The notes below the pieces were generated by a model. That model searched no databases. It was not told the origin of the DNA and saw only the letters and a program-made list of their open reading frames with translations. This document shows positions 7,435 to 16,559 of a stretch of DNA of 64,000 nt, one piece after another (position 1 is the stretch's first letter; each line of letters starts with the position of its first letter). This stretch comes from Roseovarius confluentis (lineage in GTDB: Bacteria; Pseudomonadota; Alphaproteobacteria; Rhodobacterales; Rhodobacteraceae). Position numbers and translations under genes: made by a program. The DNA lies in the NCBI RefSeq assembly GCF_002917925.1, contig NZ_PPFE01000003.1, forward strand, positions 434,001-498,000, read 5' to 3'.

Positions 7435-10400
7435 TCAGGGCAGATTTGATAGGATTCTTTGTAGTTCACTTTGATTTCCAATCCCAAGCGTCGGCAGGAT
7501 AGCTATCAAAACGCAGACAACCTTTCTCTCGATTGAAGCCTCCTCCAGATCTATCGCCTCTTTGATGCTAGTCTCGTGCAGCGAAGGACGGTTCAAGAGA
7601 AACCGTTGCCTTTCCCACACAAAATCCCATCTCTCCAAAATCCAAGGCAGGAGCGCTTCAGCCACCAACCTGTACTGGCTAGTTTGTTGTGCAATCTGCA
7701 AAGCTTTAAAGGCGAGTTCAAACATCTGGCGCGGAGTGCCATGCTCTGCGGACCCGGCAACAAGACTTTCTCGAAGAATAATTTGAGAAAAGTCTGTGTA
7801 GAAATCATGTGTAGGACCAGAGCTTTGTAGTCGATCCAACAGCTCCGGTCGAATTGAGAATCCTGAAGCGCTGGCTAATTTTTCGATGACTTGTTTTATC
7901 TGGCCGACATTACCAAGGAGAACACAATTAACGCAAAAAAGGAGAACGAACTGCTCTGAAAGGTCACGTAGGGCCGATTGTTGTTCGCTGCTTGCTGCTG
8001 GAACTTGGCCGTATGTTGGTTTCTCGATATTGAAGGATTTTTTGTGCCCGCCGTTGACCTTAACATAGGAGAAGTTCGCAACAGTCTCACGAAGCGCTTG
8101 GACAAATAGAACGCTATTGGAAGTGGCGATTGCCTTATGCATCTTCGAAGAAGCAAGAAGTATTTGCCCCTCTATGACAGGTCCATTTGGCAAAAACCTA
8201 TCAAGATTCTCAGTTATCCCAGCGTCCAATTCAGCATGATTTTCAACCTTGGCAAGCATATACCAAGCCATCTCAATCGGTGTGACGAATCTTGATCCAA
8301 TCTCGGGATGAGGTTCGGGGTTACTGACACATCCGGGATAGATTTTTGTTTCCTCCCCATCTTCAAGCAGGCGTTTCTCACCGGTGGCATCTTGATCAAG
8401 CCAAAGAAGAATGTGCCGAGCTACTGCGTGGCAATGCGCTGTACGCAGTGTTTCATCATGCTTGAATCGGTTTAACTCACCCAGAACAGCAACAAAGTCC
8501 TGCAAGCAAGTAAGCCTATCGCCGCTATGCCAACTTGCGAGCGCAGCATCAGCCAACAACCCCACCCGCATGGCTGCCATATCAGAAAGATCGGATTTCT
8601 TGGCGGCGTCACTACCATAAAGGTAATATCGACGGGCGGTTTCGAAATCACCTTGCTTCTCAGCGCTGATCGCCGCGTCCCTTCCTAGAAACGCTTTTTC
8701 AACGTCGCTCAAAGGTGCATCACCCTCGATCAATATCTTTGAAAGCTCTAGACTTCCTTTGTGGTCTTCTGAGCGATAGAGAACTTTTGCCTTTGCACGC
8801 ACAAGCACTGAGTTAGTCTGTCCATATTTCGATAGACCATCGTCGAGAATTGCAAGTGCGCCTTCTTTGTCGTTTCCGTACTCGTCCAGTATGATTGCCT
8901 GATACTTGCGACAACATACAGCGAGGTCGGTTTCGCCCCATTTGGCGGCTTGTTCTTCTAGTGTTCCGAAGGTCGCGCTGTGAACCGAAGAGTCAATGGT
9001 GCCATCGTCATGCTCGCGCAACCAAGCTCCCGTTACAAGGATGTCTACTTCAAAATCGTCATGCCTGAATGGTGCTAGCAGCTTCGAACGCAAATCTGAT
9101 GTAGCATCATCAAGAAAGACGAAAACACGATGGAGATCATCGATTTTGGAAAGCTGTCGAGCCTGGTTCAAGAACATAAAACCAATAGCTGTGACACCTT
9201 CTTTTTCGACGTACCGAATGCCGTCCAACACTTCAGCCGGCAAGGCTTTGCTATGCAGCAAGTTTTTGAGCTCAATGATAACCTCAGTGAAGTTCGCCCC
9301 AAGCCCAGCTCTAGAAACCTGAAGCAGCAATTTTGAGTAGATGAGCAGGCTCATTGAGACACGCATTTCTTCATGCTCAACGTTCGCCGATTCCTCTGCG
9401 AAACAACGCAAAGCATCCTGAATCTTGGTAGGCGAGTCATTGTCTTGGTTCAGAATGAGTATCTGGGCCCCTCTGAACATTTGGCTGAGCGACGGATTTG
9501 CAGGGTATGCTATCTTGTCCGTTCTGAACAACGTAAACATAGTTAGGTGAGGCGCGAGCATTTCTAGTTCGGAGTGATCAGAACCCAGAACCGCCATGCA
9601 AAGCTTCATAATCACTGGTTCGTTTTCACTCGCCCAAGCAGCCAGCAACGCCGAGTTCATATCAACAACGTCAATCGTGCGACTTTTTGTTAAGGAATCG
9701 GCGATAGCGCTTTCTATTTGCTTTTTGTCGTCAGTCCCGAGCGTTTTAGAAGCGTAGCCCGAAAGTAAGGGAGACAGGTCAAACCTATTGCCTTCTTGCT
9801 GGTCAATCCACGAGCCAACCAGAGTTTCCAAGATGATACCAGCATCTGGGATTTCTGGTTCAGCTTTCCCAAGATCTACAGCTAGCTCTCGGCTGAAACC
9901 ACCAGTCTTGAGCGACAGGCGTTCTATGAGCTTACGGCTAGATAAAGGTAGGTCATTCAGCAATCGTTCGCGCGTTCGCTTTCTGACATCCTCAACGGCA
10001 GGTGTTCCTTGCAACAAGGCGTTTAGAGTTTGAAATTCTGAAGGGTCCCAGCCAGATGCAGCCATGCCTTGAATAAAAGCCATCGCGAGCTGAGGATGAC
10101 CGCCGCCAGATACCAAATGGGTGTATTTTGCCCAATTAGCATCGTTCACTCCACTCTTTCCAAGGATTTCCTTAATGTCTTCTTCTGAGAATTCAGATAA
10201 CGTGTGCGCCACGCCAGCATGCAAGTCACTAGCGAATAGAAACTCATTACTTGGTAGGTCAGCTGAGTTCAGAACTAAAAGGACATCGGAGCGTTTCGAA
10301 GAGAAAAGTAGGTAGCAGAGACCTTCAAGTACATTGGGGTCTGTAATCCAACCGAGATCATCGACGATCAAGCCCTTAAGGTCGAAGTCTTTCAAAGAGT

Positions 10401-11475
10401 CTGCTGACTGAAACAACACCTGTGCAACCTGTTCGCAAGACTGGCCTCTCAAGTTTATGCTGGCCCAGTTGCCACCATTACTGTGTGCAAGAATCCGAGA
10501 CGCAACTGTTTTACCCATACCAGCAGCACCGGAAATCCAGCAAACTCCAAGGGTTTCTAAAGTCTGTCGAAGTTCTTGAATGGCCTCGGTTCTAGCTGCG
10601 AGAACCGTTGGCAGGGGTGTTTCTGACACCGGGCTAGGCCGGACAAGTTGAGGGTTTGCAAGATCGGTCTGCGACGGCACAGAAGCTGACAAGGCTCTTG
10701 TCATGAGCTGGTTCTGAACTTCGAATTGAGCCCTGTTTAGGGTCACTTGTGTGGCCGTCTCCAAAAGCCCTTCTAGGCCAGTTCGGTCGACGAAGCGTTC
10801 ATCACGATTGGGGTTTGTAGAGAGCTTTAAGACGGCGAATAGTATGTTGGCTGTGCATGCATGCGCCTGTGAATGCACACCACCTCGATCCAGCAAAAGT
10901 TTCGAAATTCTTGAATTTATTTGCCGGGCCAAAAAGCGAGATTCCGTTGCCCCACAATCAAAGTGAATTCTTTTCAGGAACTCTTCTCGAAGGCCGTCTT
11001 CATCACGACTTTCTATGAAGTCTTTCGTTTTCTTGGAAAGTTTGGAATTTAAAAGAACTCGACGTATTCCGGTCAGGTCTCCTGACCTTGCTAAGTTTCG
11101 CCATGTTTCGAGAGTGGGCGCATCGTCCACTCGGTTCTCCGGCTTCTTCTCTTTTCCAATAGTTGAGGTTGTAAGGTGACGCAGTGTAACCTTCAAACTC
11201 GGGTTGCTTTCCTGCAGTTCGACAAAGCTGTCAATGCTGGCAACAATATCATCCGAGTTGATTGTTACACGTCCGGCGGTTTCCTTAACTTGAACGGCTT
11301 GCAGTGCATCTTTGGCCGCGATGGCGTAATCCTCGGCCACTTCCAGAAAAAGAAACTCATCCTCTTTCAATTCGGTCCAAGCAAGGGCCGATTGATAGAC
11401 TTGATACACATAGCCACGTAGGGAGTCGATGGCTTCTCTGGCCTCGTCCCCAATGGGGGTTTTCTCGGGGGGCAT
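7435..11475 (-). CDS. STAND ATPase with DUF4297/Cap4-like nuclease N-terminus
   Basis: 1346 residues in three parts. Residues 15-110 resemble DUF4297/Cap4 dsDNA nucleases: GYVYQ (21-25), E45 and D49 in FLFLEVAEDY, then AVQVKE with Q62 and K64. Residues 285-560 form a STAND/NACHT-like ATPase with Walker A GAAGMGKT (316-323) and Walker B LIVDDLGW (369-376). From about 600 onward the protein is alpha-helical with TPR-like segments around 860-960, as in sensor halves of Avs and bNACHT proteins. This layout (effector, switch, sensor) is that of bacterial NLR-like anti-phage proteins, which recognise a phage product and then degrade DNA. The start overlaps the end of a doubtful short frame as TAATG and has no strong ribosome site. 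Confidence 0.78.
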   Translation of the reverse strand: MPPEKTPIGDEAREAIDSLRGYVYQVYQSALAWTELKEDEFLFLEVAEDYAIAAKDALQAVQVKETAGRVTINSDDIVASIDSFVELQESNPSLKVTLRHLTTSTIGKEKKPENRVDDAPTLETWRNLARSGDLTGIRRVLLNSKLSKKTKDFIESRDEDGLREEFLKRIHFDCGATESRFLARQINSRISKLLLDRGGVHSQAHACTANILFAVLKLSTNPNRDERFVDRTGLEGLLETATQVTLNRAQFEVQNQLMTRALSASVPSQTDLANPQLVRPSPVSETPLPTVLAARTEAIQELRQTLETLGVCWISGAAGMGKTVASRILAHSNGGNWASINLRGQSCEQVAQVLFQSADSLKDFDLKGLIVDDLGWITDPNVLEGLCYLLFSSKRSDVLLVLNSADLPSNEFLFASDLHAGVAHTLSEFSEEDIKEILGKSGVNDANWAKYTHLVSGGGHPQLAMAFIQGMAASGWDPSEFQTLNALLQGTPAVEDVRKRTRERLLNDLPLSSRKLIERLSLKTGGFSRELAVDLGKAEPEIPDAGIILETLVGSWIDQQEGNRFDLSPLLSGYASKTLGTDDKKQIESAIADSLTKSRTIDVVDMNSALLAAWASENEPVIMKLCMAVLGSDHSELEMLAPHLTMFTLFRTDKIAYPANPSLSQMFRGAQILILNQDNDSPTKIQDALRCFAEESANVEHEEMRVSMSLLIYSKLLLQVSRAGLGANFTEVIIELKNLLHSKALPAEVLDGIRYVEKEGVTAIGFMFLNQARQLSKIDDLHRVFVFLDDATSDLRSKLLAPFRHDDFEVDILVTGAWLREHDDGTIDSSVHSATFGTLEEQAAKWGETDLAVCCRKYQAIILDEYGNDKEGALAILDDGLSKYGQTNSVLVRAKAKVLYRSEDHKGSLELSKILIEGDAPLSDVEKAFLGRDAAISAEKQGDFETARRYYLYGSDAAKKSDLSDMAAMRVGLLADAALASWHSGDRLTCLQDFVAVLGELNRFKHDETLRTAHCHAVARHILLWLDQDATGEKRLLEDGEETKIYPGCVSNPEPHPEIGSRFVTPIEMAWYMLAKVENHAELDAGITENLDRFLPNGPVIEGQILLASSKMHKAIATSNSVLFVQALRETVANFSYVKVNGGHKKSFNIEKPTYGQVPAASSEQQSALRDLSEQFVLLFCVNCVLLGNVGQIKQVIEKLASASGFSIRPELLDRLQSSGPTHDFYTDFSQIILRESLVAGSAEHGTPRQMFELAFKALQIAQQTSQYRLVAEALLPWILERWDFVWERQRFLLNRPSLHETSIKEAIDLEEASIERKVVCVLIAILPTLGIGNQSELQRILSNLP

Positions 11476-11890
11476 TAGCTGCTCAACTCAATCATTTTCT
11501 CCCGCAGGTTGCGGCATCGTTGCTTTGGACGCAAGCGCCGGTCTGCGATTGAAGCCACAACCCAATTCAAGACGAAAGTCCGCTTAGGCCCGCACTGCAT
11601 GGTGCGTATAACATGGCAGCGAAAGTCCGGTTCCCGCCCTAACTCGCATCCTTGACTAGACATAGAAACGTTCAGCTTACTTGGACGTCGTTATTTCTAG
11701 GCTTTGATGATGTGGATGCAATGCGTTGGAATCTTTTGCAGAAGCGCAACGGTATGTCGTTTAGGTATGGCTGTGGTGTGTGGTTAACGACCTTGATGCC
11801 ACATTTAATGAAATAATTTCAGTTACTTGAGTAGGCTTTCGAAATATGGCGGAGACGAAGGGAATCGATGCTTGTATCCGCGCATTTTTG
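11476..11890. other. 415-bp gap upstream of the STAND gene
   Basis: No convincing gene. A 62-codon minus frame (11475-11663) overlaps the STAND start, but its residue use looks random and part of it matches a CGAAAGTCCG-type motif that recurs in non-coding DNA of this island. The promoter of the STAND gene should lie here. Confidence 0.5.
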
Positions 11891-13336
11891 CTATCTGCAT
11901 TCGATAAATACAGTGAAAGCTGACGCCTCTTCTGCTAAATCAACAGCGCTCTTGAGTTCGTCCGAATAGCCCAATATCGGATCGACTCCATTTTGAGCCA
12001 GGAACAACTTGGCTATCTCACCACGCACCGCGAAGTTCACGTTTTGTGGGATGTCGCCAAATACCTCAGCTGCTTTTACCGCGTCCAGTTTGGACACGAC
12101 AACACCAACAACCTCTCCATCCGGACCTAAGAGCGGACCGCCTGAATTGCCGCTTTGAACTGGTGCGGTAACCTGCATTGTCATAGCATCTCCGCCTAAT
12201 CCTTTTAGCGAGGATACAGAGCCTCTAGTGACATTGAGTCCGCTGAGCACACCAGCGTAAGGGTAACCCACCGCAGTGATGTCTGAGTTCAACCTAGCTG
12301 ATCCGGTGGAAAACACGGCGACCGCATCATCTTCTGCATAATCCGTTTTTAGAATTGCTAGGTCAAATTGATCAGAAGATGAAAGTAATTCCGCTTTATT
12401 CCTATCGACGAACAGGCGAGTGCAATCTTGGACTACGTGGGCATTGGTAAGTACATGCCCTTCGTCTGAAACAAAGAAGCCAGTACCAGAGCCTTCGCGA
12501 AGTGTAGTCTGTGGTTCGGTTGCGTTTGAACCACTTTCGGCACTGTGGGACCGCTCTTCTTCTTCGTTCGTTTCCTGCAATACGGCGACAGTCTTGACTA
12601 TAGCGTCTTCAAGACGGCCACCTTCATCGATTGATAGTGCCGGAGAATGCCCAACCGCGATGCTGGCTGTTACAGCTTTTAGAACTGACTTGTCTCTCCG
12701 ACCCGCTGATAACATGATTGTTGACCATGCTCCGTCTATGAAATTGGAACGCGTGTAGAGCGTCGACCCATCGCTCTTTGTCCCCGAGGAAACGGCAAAG
12801 TTTGTTTTTCTAACCGTGTAGGGCTTTGACGAAAGCGCGTGGTTCTGAATTGTGAATTCGTGGAGGCTCTGGGTCTGCGCCTTGGTGTGTCGACCAATCG
12901 AGATCGAAAGGGTGCTGCCGTAGTGCCGGAAGTTCGAGAAGTACTCTGTAGGAGGGTCTTGGATTACCGTCTTCTCAGGCCACAGCAGAGAAAGCCGAAG
13001 AGTGGGGAAGTATCTCATACTCCAGCCATCAGTTTCGTATCGATCTAGATAAGAAATTGCGAGGAAGGCCAAATGCCATTCCTCGTAGGGAGTTCCAAAC
13101 TCACGTCGTGAATACCTCTCTAAGGCTCGTTGGCTAATCTTGCCCCAAGCACCATCCAAGAGGCCATTATAGTCACCCTCAAATGCCAACGCAGCTTGAA
13201 TGAAACGCTTTTCGGAGTGTGAGAGAGCGTTTGTGTCAAAGCCGCGAAGTAGCGTTTGGTACTCCTGCGTAGATGCGGCGTGAGGCGTGGCAGCAAATGA
13301 AACCACTATCAAAATGATGCAAATAATGCGCTTCAA
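11891..13336 (-). CDS. Secreted trypsin-like serine protease with peptidoglycan-binding-like domain
   Basis: 481 residues. Residues 1-21 are a signal peptide. A segment at 30-80 with DGAWGKISQRALERY resembles the PG_binding_1 fold. The protease domain (about 280-450) has the full triad: H300 in LTNAHVV, D325 in FDLAIL and S398 in GNSGGP. The tail ends TVFIECR, as in similar alphaproteobacterial S1C proteases. It is predicted to act in the periplasm or outside the cell. It is transcribed in the same direction as the STAND gene but 415 bp away, so a shared role is not demonstrated. It may be unrelated cargo. Confidence 0.85.
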   Translation of the reverse strand: MKRIICIILIVVSFAATPHAASTQEYQTLLRGFDTNALSHSEKRFIQAALAFEGDYNGLLDGAWGKISQRALERYSRREFGTPYEEWHLAFLAISYLDRYETDGWSMRYFPTLRLSLLWPEKTVIQDPPTEYFSNFRHYGSTLSISIGRHTKAQTQSLHEFTIQNHALSSKPYTVRKTNFAVSSGTKSDGSTLYTRSNFIDGAWSTIMLSAGRRDKSVLKAVTASIAVGHSPALSIDEGGRLEDAIVKTVAVLQETNEEEERSHSAESGSNATEPQTTLREGSGTGFFVSDEGHVLTNAHVVQDCTRLFVDRNKAELLSSSDQFDLAILKTDYAEDDAVAVFSTGSARLNSDITAVGYPYAGVLSGLNVTRGSVSSLKGLGGDAMTMQVTAPVQSGNSGGPLLGPDGEVVGVVVSKLDAVKAAEVFGDIPQNVNFAVRGEIAKLFLAQNGVDPILGYSDELKSAVDLAEEASAFTVFIECR

Positions 13337-13519
13337 GGTAGATACTCCGGCTACACCTTAAGCTGTCACACTAACGACCGTTCTGGCAATCGCGAGAAGA
13401 TGTTTGGACAATTTAAAGGCGCGTGGGAGTTCTCAGTAGGTGCTAAAACGGAGGAGGAGTATTTGATCGGTCTGAAGGTTCATTCGAGAGCGCTTCAATG
13501 GCAAAAAAGCACCGTTGCA

Positions 13520-13540
13520 CGTGACACAATGGGTGACACA
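13520..13540. repeat. Right copy of the 21-bp subterminal island repeat
   Basis: Identical to 1466-1486 over 21 bp and in the same orientation: two GTGACAC heptamers spaced by AATGG, ending 67 bp before attR. The matching position at both ends points to a recombination role. Confidence 0.85.
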
Positions 13541-13607
13541 CGGCAGAAACGCTCCTTGTAAGCGTATTGATTTTAAATTATTTTTAAGGCGCAAATCAGA
13601 AAGCTAG

Positions 13608-13624
13608 TCCTGCCGGGGTCGCCA
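13608..13624. repeat. attR: 17-bp direct repeat at the right island boundary
   Basis: An exact copy of the last 17 bases of tRNA-Arg including CCA. Composition changes to GC-rich core DNA immediately after it. Confidence 0.92.
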
Positions 13625-13641
13625 GTTTCCCGTTTATGACG

Positions 13642-15252
13642 TCAGAACTTGGACAAGCCCGGTCGTTTGCCGATGGTGATGTGATCGATCTCCTCGTTGC
13701 GCAAGCCGAGGATCAGCGCCGGGATCATCAGGAACACGAGGCAGAAGATCGGGAGCCCCACGACGGTGATGACCTGTTGCAGGGCGGTCAGGCCGGCGTC
13801 GCCCGCGAGGACGATCAGCATCGTGGCCACCAGCCCTTCGGACACGCCCCAGAAGACGCGCTGGCGAGTCGGTCCGGGGTCTGGCGAGCCGGTGCAGAGC
13901 ATGTCGACCACCAGCGAAGCCGAGTCCGAGGACGTGGCGAAGAAAATCGCGACCACGAGCACGGCGATACCTTGTACGAGGTCGGCGAAGGGGAAGTTTT
14001 CGAAGAAGGCGAACATGGCGAGCGGCACGGATTCGGCCACCGCATCGCTGAGCGCGCCGGCCTGGTCCCCCAGGGCATCGCGCGCGGCGGCGCCGATGCC
14101 GTCGATCTCCATCGCCTGCCAGCCGAAAATCGAGAACCAGATCAAGGTAAAGAGCGACGGGGCCAGCAGCACGCCGAAGACGAATTCGCGGATCGTGCGC
14201 CCGCGCGAGATGCGCGCGACGAAAAGGCCGATGAAGGGGGACCACGTCACTGTCCATGCCCAGTAGAACACGGTCCAGCCGCCCTGCCAGCCCCAGCCGT
14301 CGGAATTGGGGCCGATATCGGCCAGCATGTCGTTCCAGAACGCGAGGCGCGGCAGGTTGCCGAGGTAGAGCCCGACGGTTTCGACCATGCCGCGCAGCAA
14401 AAAGAGGGTCGAGCCGCAGATCAGCACGAAGATCATGAGGCCCACGGCCATGCCGATGTTGATGTTGGACAGAAGCTTGACGCCCTTGTCGAGGCCGGCG
14501 ACGATGGACACCACAGCCACGGCTGTCAGGACCGCGAGGATCGCGACCTTGAGCATGACGCCGGAGTCCCAGCCAAAGAGCGCGGAAAGTCCGGCGGCGA
14601 TCTGGGACGAGCCGAGACCGAGCGAGACCGCGACCCCGAAGAGCGTGCCGAGAACCGCCGCGATGTCGATGGCTTTGCCCAATGGACCGTAGATCCGGTC
14701 CTTGATCAGAGGGTAGAAAACGGAACTGACGCGCACGGGCAGGTCGTAGCGGTTGATGAAATAGGCGAAGGCGAGCCCCGGCAGGGCGAAGATCGTCCAG
14801 GTGTGCAGGGCGAGGTGATAGGTTGCGATGGAAATCGCGTCCTTCGCGGCCTCTTCGGAATAGGGCTCGACCCCCGGCAGGGGCGGGGTGGCGAAATGGC
14901 TCATGGGTTCGGCCACGCCCCAGAACATCAGGACGGTGCCGATGCCGCCGGCAAACAGCATCGTGAACCACGACAGGTTTGTGTAGTCGGGGCGGGAGTC
15001 GCGGGGGCCGAGGCGGATATGGCCGTGACGGCTCATGGCGGTCCAAACGAGGAAACCGAGCCAGAGGTTGACGCCGAGGATGAAGAACCAGCCCAGGTGA
15101 GAAACGATCCACGCGCGCCCGGCGGCGAAGGCGTCGCCGATGGGTTCCGGCGCGATGACCAGTGCAAGAACGAAGACGATGGTGAAGATGGCGGATATCG
15201 AGAAAATCACCGGATCGGTTTTCAGGCCCATCCGTTCAACCCACGTAGTCAT
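13642..15252 (-). CDS. BCCT family transporter (betaine/carnitine/choline type)
   Basis: 536 residues from ATG 15252, which has GAGGGGG upstream; the frame stays open to 15525 but that extension is not protein-like. About 12 hydrophobic helices. Family marks are GIGTVLMFWGVAEP in the glycine-rich substrate segment and the tryptophan-rich stretch FYWAWTVTWSPFIGLFVARI. Members import quaternary ammonium compounds with Na+ or H+, usually as osmoprotectants or nutrients. The substrate cannot be told from sequence. Its 3' end lies 18 bp from attR, so island insertion may have separated it from its native terminator. Confidence 0.93.
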   Translation of the reverse strand: MTTWVERMGLKTDPVIFSISAIFTIVFVLALVIAPEPIGDAFAAGRAWIVSHLGWFFILGVNLWLGFLVWTAMSRHGHIRLGPRDSRPDYTNLSWFTMLFAGGIGTVLMFWGVAEPMSHFATPPLPGVEPYSEEAAKDAISIATYHLALHTWTIFALPGLAFAYFINRYDLPVRVSSVFYPLIKDRIYGPLGKAIDIAAVLGTLFGVAVSLGLGSSQIAAGLSALFGWDSGVMLKVAILAVLTAVAVVSIVAGLDKGVKLLSNINIGMAVGLMIFVLICGSTLFLLRGMVETVGLYLGNLPRLAFWNDMLADIGPNSDGWGWQGGWTVFYWAWTVTWSPFIGLFVARISRGRTIREFVFGVLLAPSLFTLIWFSIFGWQAMEIDGIGAAARDALGDQAGALSDAVAESVPLAMFAFFENFPFADLVQGIAVLVVAIFFATSSDSASLVVDMLCTGSPDPGPTRQRVFWGVSEGLVATMLIVLAGDAGLTALQQVITVVGLPIFCLVFLMIPALILGLRNEEIDHITIGKRPGLSKF

Positions 15253-15380
15253 ATGACTGTCCCCCTCTGGACGTTTTTCGTTCTTAGACGTTAAGGGCTT
15301 GAACGCAGAGGGGGTGGGGTGAGTTCCACAACTTGTGGTAGCTCGGCAAGCGAAACACGCGCCAGAGGGCGCGGGCGGCG

Positions 15381-16085
15381 TCAGATCACGCGGATGACTT
15401 TCTTGTCGATCGCCAGCATATAGCCGCGGCGCGCGATGTTCTTGACCAGCAGTTCCGAGACCATCTGGTTGCCCAGAGTGTCGCGCAGGCGCTTGATGCG
15501 GGTCGCGCCGGCGGCCTCTTCGCAATCGTCGGCAGAGCGACCGGAGATCACCGCCTCGATCTCGGCGCCCGAGAGCACGTCGTCGTCCATGCGTGCCTCG
15601 GCCAGAACGGCGAGGGTTTCCATCGCCGCATCGGTCAGCTTGAAACCCATGTTGTTGAGGTAGACCGCGTTTTCCTCGCGGCTGATGAGCAGGGAACTGA
15701 CCTGGATGCCGGAGTGTTCGATCTGCGCGAGGCGGCGGTTCATGCCGACGAGCATGACCAGAAACACCAGCGCGGCCACCAGGAGGGCCGTGGCGAAGAC
15801 CAGAAGGACGAGGATAAGCATCCGGTAGCTGCCGAGCGTTTCGGAAAAGGCCGTGCCCGAGAGGGCGAGGATTTCCAGCAGCTTGATCTCGGCATCCGAG
15901 GTGAGCGCGTCGTTCTCGGCGAAGATCTGCGCCACCTTGTCATTGAAGGCGTTGGCGTCGGGCAGGGTCAGAACCAGAAGGATCGCGGCGCCGACAAGGA
16001 TCGTGACGATGGCCGCGACGCCAAAGAGCACGATCCGGTTGCCGGAGCGGCGGGTGTCTGTGATGGAGGTGTCGAAATCCTGCAC
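15381..16085 (-). CDS. Membrane protein with C-terminal winged-helix-like domain
   Basis: 234 residues. Two hydrophobic helices at about 20-42 and 86-112 bracket a short periplasmic segment. The cytoplasmic C-terminus from about 140 on (MGFKLTDAAMETLAVLAEAR, then TRIKRLRDTLGNQMVSELLV) looks like a winged helix. It may therefore be a membrane-anchored regulator. No named family recognised. A separate short gene (16105-16347) lies 19 bp upstream on the same strand, suggesting a two-gene operon. Confidence 0.7.
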   Translation of the reverse strand: MQDFDTSITDTRRSGNRIVLFGVAAIVTILVGAAILLVLTLPDANAFNDKVAQIFAENDALTSDAEIKLLEILALSGTAFSETLGSYRMLILVLLVFATALLVAALVFLVMLVGMNRRLAQIEHSGIQVSSLLISREENAVYLNNMGFKLTDAAMETLAVLAEARMDDDVLSGAEIEAVISGRSADDCEEAAGATRIKRLRDTLGNQMVSELLVKNIARRGYMLAIDKKVIRVI

Positions 16086-16104
16086 GTGCGGCAGTCTCCT
16101 TCTT

Positions 16105-16347
16105 CTAGCCTTCGCGGACCGAGAGGACCTTGAGCAGGGTCAGGCCTTGTCCGGCCAGGCGGGTGCCAAGCTGAGCCGTGGCGTTGGCGATGGTGCAAGG
16201 GCCGCTGATCTGCGCGACCTCGTAAATCAGCTCGAACGGGGTGTCGCGCTTGGCCTTGTACTCGGCATAGCAGGCGGCCTGGGCGGCGCCGGTCGTGGCG
16301 GCGGCAAGGCCGAGCGTCACGACGAGGGGGAGGAGTGTGCGTTTCAT
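16105..16347 (-). CDS. Small secreted protein of unknown function
   Basis: 80 residues: a signal peptide ending GAAQA, then a short mature part CYAEYKAKRDTPFELIYEVA with C50-range cysteines that could form one disulfide. Similar small exported proteins are common in Rhodobacteraceae, but I know no function. The promoter probably lies between this gene and the divergent gene at 16560. Confidence 0.7.
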   Translation of the reverse strand: MKRTLLPLVVTLGLAAATTGAAQAACYAEYKAKRDTPFELIYEVAQISGPCTIANATAQLGTRLAGQGLTLLKVLSVREG

Positions 16348-16559
16348 TGCGCCAAGATGCGCGCATCCCCGCCGCTATTCAATATCCGGTTGGCGGCAAA
16401 CGGCCTTTCGTGCCGTGTTATCCGATAGCAGGTGGGCGATATTGCCTGTCTGGGCGGGGTGGACCGATCCTTGCTGCATCGCCTGACCCGGGCCGACACG
16501 GTGACGTCATGACCGGGGGAGGAGACCGATCAAAGCTGAATGCAGAGAAAGGATCTGAC

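Larger units (their letters stand above)
1408..13607. mobile_element. Integrative genomic island at tRNA-Arg with probable defence cargo
   Basis: About 12.2 kb between two 17-bp att repeats. Base composition and codon use are visibly less GC-rich than the flanks. Contents in order: tyrosine integrase, polymerase-like protein, small membrane protein, serine recombinase, CoiA-like nuclease, nuclease-STAND ATPase and secreted protease. No structural phage, packaging or conjugation genes are seen, so transfer would need a helper, or the element is immobile. Two GTGACAC-based repeats sit just inside the ends. Confidence 0.9.

Noticed and set aside
11475..11663. 62-codon minus frame overlapping the STAND start
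   Set aside because: Random-looking residues, no family, and part matches a repeated non-coding motif in the island. Not listed as a gene, though coupling by TAATG cannot be excluded.
13636..15294. 552-codon plus-strand frame opposite the BCCT gene
   Set aside because: Asp/Glu/Arg-rich shadow of a clear membrane transporter.
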